The notes under the pieces were generated by a model, which worked only from the letters and a program-made list of their open reading frames with translations, did no database searches and was not told where the DNA came from. Source: Gavia stellata (taxonomy: Eukaryota > Chordata > Aves > Gaviiformes > Gaviidae). From it: 64,000 nt of DNA. Shown piece by piece: positions 24,901 to 36,900 of this stretch. Every line of letters begins with the position of its first letter. Within the stretch, counting starts at the first letter, position 1. A program made the position numbers and the translations under genes. The stretch covers positions 7,372,755 through 7,436,754 of the forward strand of contig NC_082606.1 of assembly GCF_030936135.1 (NCBI RefSeq). Direction: 5' to 3'.

Positions 24901-27900
24901 AAGACTTTTTATATTTAGTACTCTTCATGGTGTTCTTACATAAGAAATGTTCATTAGGATGAAGCTTGGACACTTAAAATCATTCTCACAGGCAGTAGCT
25001 CTTCTGAGTTGAGATCACCCAGCACAACCGAATTGGCAGTCTTGTGACATTGACTGGAATAGGATTTTGAGGGATGGTTCCCTCCAAACTGATCTGAGAT
25101 ATGTAGGTAGTCAGAAAAAAGTATTAAAAATTCTGCCTACCGAGAAGGTGAAATGCTGCCTTCATAGCTCTTTACAAAGAAAGTATCGCTTTGATGTATA
25201 TGAGAAAATGTTACTTTAGATATCATTGCTATTATAGGACATGATTAAAAAAAATAATCAGGAAATTACAACATTTTCACATATACATATGACTTCCCTA
25301 AAACTTGTTGTGACATTGTGAAATGCATCTGCTTCATTCAGCAAAACCAATTCAAAAGGGAAACATAATTTTCCAACAGCATGAAAATGTTTATACAACA
25401 TTAGTGTAGATCTTCATTATTGCTTTACAGTAGCAACCATGTCGTATTTGCTCAGGCAACACCTCCACTGAGACCAATTTCTTGAACAGCCACTATGGCT
25501 TCAGTTGGAGTTCGGGCCCATTGACTGCATATGTTCAACAAGGCCAAGTGCTGAGTCCTACACTTGGGTCACAACAACCCCATGCAATGCTACAGGCTTC
25601 GGACGAGTGGCTGGAAAGCTGCCCGGCAGAAAAGGACCTGGGACTGTTGATCGACAGCCAGCTGAATATGAGCCAGCAGTGTGCCCAGGTGGCCAAGAAG
25701 GCCAATGGCATCCTGGCCTGTATCAGAAATGGTGTGGCCAGCAGGAGTAGGGAAGTGATTGTACCTTTGTACTTGGCGCTGGTGAGGCTGCACCTCAAAC
25801 ACTGCGTTCAGTTTTGGGCCCCTCGCTACAAGACAGACATTGAGATGCTGGAGCATGTCCAATGAAGGGCAACAAAGTTGGTGAAGGCTCTGGAGCACAA
25901 GTCTTATGAGGAGTGGCTGAAAGAGCTAGGATTGTTTAGCCTGGAGAAGAGGAAGCTCCGGGGAGACCTTATCACTCTCTACAATTACCTGAAAGGGGGT
26001 TGTAGTGGGGTGGGTGTTGGTCTCTTCTCCCAAGTGACAAGTGATAGGACAAGAGGAAATAGCCTCAAGTTGTTCCCAGGGGAGGTTTAGACTGGATATT
26101 AGAAAAAATTTCTTCACCGAAAGGGTTGTCAGGCATTGGAACGGGCTGCCCAGGGAGGTGGTAGAGTCACCATCCCTGGAGGTATTCAAAAGATGTGTCA
26201 ATGAGGCACTTAGGGACATGGTTTAGTGGTGGACTTAGAAGTGTTAGGTTAATGGTTGGACTTGATGATCTTAAAGGACTTTTCCAACCTAAACCATTCT
26301 ATGATTCTATGAATGTCAGATCTGGGCCCATAGAAAGTGCATCTGTAGCTTTTGTCATTCTCAAGCAATAGGCTATCAAGGAGAGGGAAGATGCAGCATT
26401 TGTAGAATAACAGCAGGCATTAAGAATGACTTTATTTCTCTTTGCTTTATATAGGAAACAATGATGGATCATGCGCTGCGCACAATCTCATATATTGCCG
26501 ATATTGGTAACATTGTGGTTTTAATGGCGCGACGCCGCATGCCAAGATCGGCTTCTCAAGACTGTATTGAAACAACCCCTGGTGCCCAGGAAGGAAAAAA
26601 GCAGTACAAAATGATATGCCACGTCTTTGAGTCAGAGGATGTAAGTAAATAGAATTAAATTTATTTAAACAGCATATGTAATTTAGAGAATCTCTGAAAT
26701 TACATCTAATTTCTTGAATGAATTTTTGTTGTCAATAATATTTTCTGATTGAAGCTACAGGTAATCTGTGGAAACATTAGCCAGTTGTTTGTCCGTATGC
26801 ATAATCTCTTTTCTATCTCCACAAATTCATGTTGCAAATTCATGTCTCCTCCTCAGTCCCAAAATATCCACTCTTTGTCTCATGTGTTACAGAGTCATTT
26901 GTTTTCTTTCAACAATGCTTCCCCAAATGCTTTAGTATCTAATTATTTGGAGTTGTCTGGAAGTCAATGGCCATTCATGGCCAAAATTAATTTATGGGAT
27001 ATCAAATTGATCATTCATCCTGGATTGGATCCTTTAGTTCAGCGGTTGGCACATAATGACACACATAAGCCTCCAAACACTTGGCAATGAGGTGGAACCA
27101 TTCTGGACCTCTTTCAAACCGAAGCCAAGTTGCTGAGAACATCGACCAACTTGGCGGGCCTGGCACAAGGTTGCCCTCTACCCAGTCCTTATTCCCTTAT
27201 GGCTTGCTTACCTGTAGTTGGTATATGTAATCTCAAACATGCGACTTGATCCTTTGGTGTTTAAGAACACGTTCAGCTGTTCAATTTTCAGTTGTCTTTT
27301 TTAATCCCTAGCAAAGATTATGAATTAGAATTTCTACATAAATGCAATAGAGCTCTTAAGTAAAAGGCTAACTCTCACTAGTCTCGCAGAACATCTATAC
27401 AACAGAAAGCATAATTTCAGTCATTTTATGCCATAAGATACTCTGAGATCTAATACCATATTAGCCCTAGAACACTTTTTGTTAAAATTCCATTTAACAA
27501 AAGGAGTGACCACTTCAGAATTTAGGTTCTAATTTTCAATTGCACCAGAAATACCAAAAGATGAAAGAACTTGGAGCCATTCTCAAAATAGGATTGCAAA
27601 AGTGGTGGTTGCCAAAGAGTTCTGCACATCTCTGCTGCATCCTGTTTCACCCCTGTGAAAAGTGCTGGTGTGCCATGCCCTTACCTCTTGTGGCAAAGAA
27701 CGATAACCTTGCTTTACTGCTATTGTACATCCAGGTTTGGTTGTGTAGCGAAATAGATATTTGTGTCTGAAGTGGCAGACAGGGGACTTCAACCTAAAAC
27801 ATTTATGGAAAAAAATACCAAGACAGGAAAACAGAAAAAGCAAAATTTGTTGTCTGTTTCTAACTTGACAGTTAAGATACAGGTATCAGTAATAGGCAGT

Positions 27901-30900
27901 ACCAAACATTTCTGACCATCGTTATATAGGAACAGCTTTAAATATAATTTCTGTCATACCAATTAAAAAAGAATTCAATTCTTTGGTTCAGACAGTCATA
28001 ACTCACAGGCTGCATATTTCTTGAGCTAAGCAATCATTTTCATTATTTTAAAGCAATTAAGCCTGTGAAGGAGAAATGGCATTGTCAAAAGGTTAGAATG
28101 CTAGACTGGGAGTGTTCTCAAACCTGCCACTGCTTTGCCAGGGTGACCTTTTCAAGCAACTTAATTATATTATCTCTAAGCTGTATATAATGCTGAAGAC
28201 TTTCATAAACATTCATAAAAAATTGGAGATACAGATGAAATTAAGATGTGAGAACTCGCTGTTGCTAGCAATAATAGAAAAGAATATAACATCTAGACAT
28301 GTTTGTTTGGAGAATGTAGAATGGAGGCAAAAGCAAAGGACTAACTACAGAGAAAGCAATGGCACTGGAGAGTGAAAAAAGAAGTCAATAGGACTGGTGA
28401 TAAACTTCAATAATGGAATGATATAAAAATGTTCTTGATGACTTCTGTACTACCGGATTACTACAAACCTCTTGGTATATTGATAAGATTTGAAAAGATG
28501 GTTTAAAACATGAAGGAACGATTTGTGACTGGCTAGGCTAATTAAGTCCTTGATTTTCTAAAATAATTTTCCAGACAAGCAGATCAGTGCTTTTGTGTAC
28601 TGTAGCACAAATGAAATAAGAAAACCACCTTTTAGCATCAAAGAAAACACCGTGCATTTGATCGGTAGGTTGCAAGAAGATTTAGATTTACAGTGTTGTC
28701 CAGAAACCCCTACGTATTCATAATGCATTTAGCACGTACCTACTGTCTAAGAAAGTGTGTTGTATTTCCAGAATAGTTTTATAGGTTTGATTAGTAATAT
28801 TTTTAGGGAGTTACATTGGATGATGCAATTAATGAGCAGTTAATCAAGATCATTGGGCGTTACTCATATCCCCTGATGACAGAATACAGTACCTGAAAAC
28901 CACAAATACACAAAATCCAACGTGGCATTCCCCTGTGAGCTGCAGTAAATTCAGAATAGGAAAATTAAAAAAAATTCAAGTGTAGTAAAAGTTGACTACA
29001 AATGCCTTTTATTTATCTCTACCTCTGTTTCCCTGTGTTCCAGTGCCATCTAGTGGAAGAAGAAAGTAAATTTTATGGCAGTCAGTAATTCTTTAGTTGG
29101 CTTTTGCTGTGTGCTGAATGTGCAAAGTTGTTAGTATTATCATCATCGTCGTCGGTTTCTGTAGATTTCTTTCTAATGTATATATATTTATGACACATCC
29201 AAATACCAGTCACTGTAGTTTCCTTAATTGTACTCACTATACAGCTCACTGTAATGGGAAGTCACCTTTTATTGCATACTGTAGTAAAATGCATGTGCAG
29301 ATAAGTGCTCCAAAAATTAATAAAGACACAGGGGATTTTGAAGAGCTGTTCTGAACATTAACAACCCATAATCATGGCTCTGGCTGCATTCTTGAAAGCA
29401 TCACTGACATTACTAGTCAAGGTGTAATGGGAATAGCTATTGTAGATGTGCAATGGTAAGTAGGGCTATTACTGGTTTGCTGAGAATATGAGACAGGTAT
29501 CATGGCAGTAATAGGAGAGCAGATGGTTTTGTTGAAGCAGTGTTTTCAGTCCTATAAAACCAAGGTGGAGAAGCAGCAGGTGACACAATAACCAAAATCA
29601 TCAGTGCATACATGTCTGTGAAGGCATGTGCAAGCAGAGCATCCGTTCTCTCATCCCTCCTGCAAATACACTGCGATCAGAAGCAGGGTTTGTGACAGTC
29701 TTTTCTGTAAGCTCTGTTCCATGTTGGTACAAAGCCAGTACTCTCCAGGGTTTATTGGAACGAGTACATAAATAGCATATGGGTGCTTGCTACTGCAATG
29801 TACTGATGAAAGGAGATCAGCAGGGTTTTTAAATGGAGTTTGCAATTTGATTTTGGATGTAATGGATTCTTTCTGTACAACTGACCTTAAAGCGACTTTA
29901 TATCCACACTAACGTAGCAGCTTTGCAGGATCCTTTATTTTGACTCTGTCTTAAAATCCAATCTCTCTCTTATTTCTTATAGTTTAAACTGTTTATCAGT
30001 CCTTTCTGTGAGCTGTGTTTTGTTCTACATTCTAGGCACAGCTGATAGCTCAGTCAATTGGTCAGGCTTTCAGTGTGGCTTACCAAGAGTTTTTAAGAGC
30101 CAATGGAATTAACCCAGAGGATCTCAGTCAGAAAGAATACAGTGACATCATCAACACCCAAGAGATGTACAATGATGATCTCATACACTTTTCCAATTCA
30201 GAAAACTGCAAAGAGGTAAACTAGTTTTGGAATTTCATTTCAGATCGATCCATTTTTTCAGAGGAATGTAGTTCTCATGGAAATATCTTTTGGCATTTTA
30301 AGGATGACTTTACATCTCAAGATGTGTTGTTTCATCAATACTGTGCTACTAAAAGCAGCTTTATAAGTTTTTAGAATTTATTCTTTCCATTTTCAGGGTC
30401 TTTCTGCTTCCATTGATCAAAACAGTAATAAAGTACAAATACATCTGACATAGATAAGCTCTGTGTTATTTACAGTACACAGTGTAAGGTGTTTTTATGT
30501 TTTACCAATGTATTGATACAGAAAGAGAGATGACAATCCATTTTAATGCACGTTGTAAGTGATTTCTTACTTAATAGATACGAGGACCACGAGTCCAGGA
30601 TGCTGTGGCACTGAGCAGGCCAATTTTTCTTACCCTATTAGAACACCAGCAAATCTGCCACATGAAATGGAGTTTCACACTCATAATGCATGAAAAGGCA
30701 AGAATTTCCCTTAAGTGCCCCAAATTACGTAAGTGTAACTATTTACATTTGATTTTGGGTGCAATGGATTCTTTCTGTATGACAGCCATATATTGCACTT
30801 TTTACATTTCATACAAAGGTCACCGTAACAATGGGCATTCCAGACCAGAATGTGGGAAGTGCAGTTGCACCCAGATCCTGCTTTGTCTTATATTGCTGCA

Positions 30901-33900
30901 GTGTGATAGGGATTTGGTCCTTGTTCCAAAGGTCAGGGTTTCTTTGCTGAGTCCTAAAGCAATGTTACTTTGAGATGAACTGCAAATTGCTTAATCCTTC
31001 AGTCATAGCTTTCCTACTTACACTCTTTTTTTTCTAGCATTACAGGTTCTTTTGTACAGCATTTGTGTTCTTGGGAAGAGAGCATTTTTCACCTATGCCT
31101 GCAGATAGAACGGTTATGATTTGATGTGTAGTTTTATACGTCTGCAGTCACTAGATATCAATAAAGTGTTTTCATGTGCATATAAGCATGACAAAATATT
31201 TCTCTTGTAGCAAACAAGGGAAAATTCAGTTGAACAAATCTTGGTTTAATTTAGAATTGGAAGAGAAAAATACAAATGTGTCACATTTCAAAGTGATTAA
31301 AAAGGTCATTTTTTTTTTGGCACCTTTGTTTCTAATTGATTTATGAATGTTTGAACAATGACGGAGTTGTGGCATACTGGTTGGTTCAAAGCCTTGACAG
31401 ATAGCTTCAACTAAAGTAAGCTGGCCTTCGTCATTCCCGTAAGTACAGATGTCTCTGTCCTTCCACATTTGAAAGAAAATAATTCCCAGTATTTTGTTAA
31501 AGAGTATGTTCTCAAACTTTTACTCCTCTTCTGTAAAAGTTAGATATACTATGATTACTGAACAGTTAACATCACCATATTTGAGAAGTCACCATCTACA
31601 TTATATCAGCACATCAGAGATCTTAGATTAACATGCTAGGCACAAGTATATTCAATAATGTTAATAATAATAATGATGTTAACAACAACAACAATAATAA
31701 TAACTAAGAGATCCTTGCCTGAAAATAAGGACAGACAAACCCTGAGATCAAGAGATAACCTGAGCAGTGATGGCAGAGGTGGAACTGAACTCAAGCCTGT
31801 GTTCCAGGCATTGCCTTAGCCACAAAATGTTACAGCCTCCCCTAGCTGCCAGGTTCCAAGACGGATAAAAACTTTATTGGCATTCATTCATTTGGTATTC
31901 AGGTCCACCACTTCCAATAGAGTTAACCAATGTGTTAGTTTTTTGCTTATTATAAGGACCTATATGACCTTCAACAAACAAGTGGAGGATACTCCTGAAA
32001 AGAAATAGGTGTGTGTTACACAGTTTTAACAGCGTGTTTGAAGTCATGCTACTACCTAACGGCAAAGAACAGAATTATTTTTGTAATTTGTAGTGTTATT
32101 CAGGAACAACTAAGATACTAGTGCTCAAATTTGGACAAATCAAAGCAAAAACCTTTTTTTTTTTTTTTCCTTTTTAATTGCAGCTCCAGCTAGAAAAACA
32201 GAAGGGAGAAATTCTTGGGGTAGTGATTGTGGAATCTGGATGGGGATCCATTCTACCTACCGTTATCCTGGCTAACATGATGAACGGAGGCCCTGCAGCC
32301 CGTTCAGGAAAACTAAGCATTGGAGACCAAATTATGTCCATTAATGGGACCAGCTTAGTTGGTCTACCTCTTGCAACATGCCAAGGGATCATAAAGGTAC
32401 CTCAAACTTACAACTATATGCTGTAGATTGTAAGCCAGCAGAGATGTAATATTCTGACAAGCAACCTTGTAGATTTCAGCAGACAGGATGTTTCACATCA
32501 CTGCAAAAAAAAAAAAAAGTAATCTGTTGTTAACAAAAAGTAGAATTAGAAACAGAGATTCAGAGGCAATAATGTACAGAAATTTAGAGCTGGAGAATTT
32601 GACTGCAGCTTTATTACTGGACTATTACAAATGGGGCCAGGTCTGAAAAACTTGCCTAAATTGTGTTACTTAGCTATTTTCCAAGTTTCAGGCTTCCCCA
32701 CAGCCTCCAAATTAAAATCTGAGGATTAAAATCTACTGTGCTTCTTTGGGCTCCATGAAATGGATGGAGGCTGGTAGGCTGCAGGACAGATCAAGTGTAT
32801 GTATGAAGATTCCCCAGACATGATGGAATCTCAGGCTATATTATCTTTAATCACTGAGACTAAATCTAATGTCTGTGCAGATTTACCAAGAGCAGCAGGA
32901 GATTAATTAGCCAGATGCTGCTAAAGGGCAAGCAGTAGTCAGTTTTGGTTTTTCTTCAAAACTTTCTTGAAGTTTCTATAGTAATTAAAGGCAAAGTTTT
33001 GATATGTTTTGTTGGGCCAAACAGCTTGGGAAATAAATGAAACAGAGAACTGTATCTCTAAGTTAACAACAGATTTCTATTAACTCTAGCTGTTCTTTCT
33101 CAGATCATCTGCTTTACACTCTTGCAATTAGAAAACCACTAATGAAAGAGCAAATTAAAATCCATGTCAGAAATACTAACTTTTGGAATGTCTTACAGGG
33201 TCTCAAGAATCAGACGCAAGTCAAACTGAACATTGTCAGCTGTCCTCCTGTTACTACTGTCCTCATAAAACGGCCAGACTTAAAATACCAGCTGGGCTTC
33301 AGTGTACAGAATGGAATCGTAAGTTTCTGTGTCCAGTGATTGTTTTGGTTTTTTTTCTTTCTTTTTTTTTCTTTCAAGAAACACACTGAAGACTGAAAAA
33401 AATCCTTGCACATGACCTCACTTTTTGTACTGTGATCCCTTAATTAATCAAAACCTTATAAACACATTTCTGAGTAATATAATGCAAACGGACAACACCA
33501 GAAGAACAAGTAATGCCCTTCTTGAGGGATTTTCCTACATTATACAGCCATAAGATTTATAGTCCAGATTGTTTGGTGCAATATCTGGATAAGCTAATTC
33601 ATGTATACCTCTGTCATTAGTGTGCCAGAGCTGCAAGAAAAACAGTTATGCTGAAACAGGTTTTTGTAATTGAGACGTTCTAATCTTGGCTCCGATACTG
33701 TTTCTCTTTTTTAATTTCAGCACACACTGCTAAGACTTTTCATTTTTCTTCCGCTGTGCATAGTTTATTTGGATCACATGGTAGTGGGGCAAGGGAATGT
33801 AATTGTGACCTCCTCTGGTTAAAATTAAACACCTCTCGCTACAAGTAATTGTATAGGTTGTGGCATAGGTATCTGTTCTCTGCATGCTGCAGTTTCCCCC

Positions 33901-36900
33901 GTAATAACAGCAGCAAACGGGAGAATGAATGTGGCAGGTAACGCTTACCCAGTGCAGCTCAGGGTCCGCCTCTCGTAGTTCTTCCTTCCCAAGCTATTTT
34001 CCGATACCTTTCCAAAGCAAACTCCCAACACAACTAGCTCAGGTAGTCACCTGGCCTTTCTGAGGGCTGATACTAGCATTAGGGACTGTCTGTAGTGCAG
34101 GACCATCACCATCTCCTCTTCCTGCAGTCTAGGAAAAAAAGTAATCAGGCTGCTGACACAGAAAACCACATCACAAGGACTGTGGACTCTGGTCCCCCGT
34201 TCTGTGAAACTCATCAATTGAGGTTGCCAGATTTCTGTTTGCCACCCTTGGAAGAGTAGCAGGTAACTACAGGATATGGTTTATGCGTCTTACTGTCCTT
34301 TAGCAAACAGATGGTTCATTAATGGATTTTTCAGCTCTGCTAGCCATCTCTTAAGTTATTATTGTACCTAAGCTTTAAGTGTTCCTACCTAAGATCACAT
34401 ATCATGTCGTGGTCACAGCAGAGGTTGGTATAAAGAACACTGCTACAAGCCTTGGTCCAGCTGAAAGGACTCTGAAGGGATACCTACCCCCAGCTGACAT
34501 CCTTTAGAAGCAGAGGTTTAAAGTATTTGTCATGTTTGGGATTAATGCTCTGACACTTGCATAGAGAGGGGTGTGGAAAAAAAATACAGAAGAATCAGCT
34601 GGGTGGTTTATTTCTGTCCTCCTTTGCCTGTGCTTAATCCCCTTTCACCTACATGTGTGTTAAGTGGGTATGGTTATTGCTGGTAGTTCACTGTGTCCGC
34701 AAATTCCAAGTCTTAGTATAGAAAAGATGAAAGGGATGGGATCTGGTTTTACAAGATCTCACAGAGGGTGCCGAGAACAGTATATAACACTGTATGAGGC
34801 ATTGATTTATTTCATAATTGCTATCCTTTGTAAATCTGGTATGTTCAGCTGGTACTATGATAAAAAGAGGAAAATATATTGAAGGAACAATGAGCAATAC
34901 TATGGCGTGTTTATCAACTCTTTCAGGAGGCCTGTCACAGCATTGGTGGGGGTTGGGTCAGGGCTGGGGAAAAGGCCAAGGTGGATTAGAAGCAGCATAT
35001 CATGTCCTCACATGGACAGAGGCAGTTACGGAGTCTGTGAGACAACCTATTCATCTTGTCCCAGCTAATCATCTCCTACAAATCGGAGCCTTAGTTTAGT
35101 AAATTCTGCAGACTGTGGTTGTTTTCTTTCATCGTGTGCTCACTCCATCTACTGGTCATTTGTCATATTCATCACACTGGGTGGTCATAATTCATTCCAG
35201 TTAAATGAGCAAAATGTAGATGACATCCAAAATAAAGTTTACCAAATTCAGCATAAAAATCATTCTCAGAGAAGCAAAAAAGAAAGCCTTGTAATACATA
35301 TCATTTACGAAGAGTCTGTGTTTGAATATGAAAGCCAATTAACAAAAAGGAGAGATTAACATCTCTTGTTAGGCTGCTATATAGACAAGCTTCTGGGTCT
35401 GAAGTTCTTCCTCCGATAAACTCTCTCTTACTTCACTTAATATTTGAAATTATGACTCTGCAAAGCACTTCCCTCTGGTAGTTTGACACTGAACTTTTAA
35501 AAAGTGGTTTTGTAATTGCCAGCAATTGTTATAAATTATGACAGGATTGAGAAATAACATCCTTATTCTTTGCTGGCTCAGCTTGAGCACAGCGAAGAAA
35601 TAAATGGCTTGCCAGAGCGGGTATAATTAAATGTCTCCTACTTCTATGCCATTACCTCATTATGTGTGCAGCTGGTGCTTACTTCTGTGCCTCTTCTGAC
35701 AGCAGTTTTGCAGTGGTTCCTGTTCACTCTGCCTATCTCATCGGTGCAGGAGGTACAGCTATTATATTAGTGAATAGCCCATAAACAACCTGGTCATACA
35801 AAAATACTATCTGAGCTGCATTTTGCTTGCATAGGGTATCAGGAAGATGCAGAGACTGGGCTGCTGCAGGTGACCTGTTTTCTTTGTGTATTCTGTATAG
35901 TTTAATTAATGCAAAGCCTGAAGTTGTGCTTCATGGAGCACTAGTAGTGCCAGCTTTTGGAAGTTTTAGTTAGGGAACAGCACAACAGCATAAATCAAAG
36001 TGTTAGTTTTGCAAAATTCCTCTTGCACTAATGATGCAAATATTCATGGCTCTTGAAAGCTACTGATGTAGTTTCATTGCATAGTTATAAAAGGAATCTA
36101 AAATTTGAACTCTAAAACATTAAGAAAAAAAGAAATATTGGACATCCATACGAAACAAGTATGAATGTTGTGTGATGGGGAGGTGAACATAAGGTGACCT
36201 ATCAGCCACCTTCTGAAAATCATTACGCTACACTTCTTTTAAAATTATGATATTTAAATACAAGTGGTCCTCTTGTACCACATCATTATCTTGTTTCCTA
36301 GACTATGAAAAATCTGTGTATTACCAGTTGCATTTTTACTGCTGATAATGCACTGCTTCTCAGTCTAGATCTCAGAGCTCAGACACTTTCTCTGACAAGT
36401 GTATCTACCCCATCCCTAGCCTAGCACCATTCTATCTAAAAATACAGTAAAACTAGGTAAAACTTAACAGGACAGTTTATTTTTTCTTCCTTGCCTGTGT
36501 TTGTATTTCTTTAAAATGTCTGGGGAAAAAATATACAGGGTTCAAGTAGAGTAATGTAGGAGTGAGGTAAGGAGAAACCTGATTTAATAGGTTATATTTA
36601 CATAAGGCATTTACATAGAATAAACAGTTAGTTTGCTTTGCACTGTTCTATCCTTAATGTTTTGTTACACAATGGGCAGCTGCAATAAAACTGACTGTAA
36701 TGCTACAGAAGTTTCACATCTGATGCACTGCAGCTTGTCTAAGACATTGCAGAATCTCTAACAGTTGAATGGATTGAACCAGTATGGTTTACACCTGTCT
36801 TTTTTTTTTTGTCTTTTCTTCTTTTTTTCCCTTCAGTTTACACAGTAAATAGAATATAGGCTTTTGCTTACAAGAAGATCCAGATCCGTCACGCGTTATT

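Larger units (their letters stand above)
18292..26454 (+). other. APBA2 intron, 8.2 kb, repeat-rich
   Basis: The longest intron visible in APBA2. It holds an old CR1 body, an 18-bp tandem duplication, a purine-rich tract, a G11 run (23061-23071) and a younger CR1 copy ending just before the next exon. Stretches between these show nothing recognisable. Confidence 0.85.
26641..30035 (+). other. APBA2 intron
   Basis: Intron of 3.4 kb. It holds a CTCF-type site at 29042-29056 and the first copy of a 33-bp repeat at 29845. Otherwise unique AT-rich sequence. Confidence 0.85.
30216..32183 (+). other. APBA2 intron
   Basis: Intron of 2.0 kb holding the second 33-bp repeat copy and a MIR-like SINE with an AAT/AAC microsatellite. 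The 122-codon open frame at 30605-30973 has no recognisable domain. Confidence 0.85.

Noticed and set aside
25535..25898. Open frames on the minus strand in the CR1 copy
   Set aside because: Antisense shadows of the CR1 ORF2 remnant.
30605..30973. 122-codon open frame on the plus strand
   Set aside because: Intronic, without family resemblance, and the APBA2 reading continues correctly from 30215 to 32184 without it.
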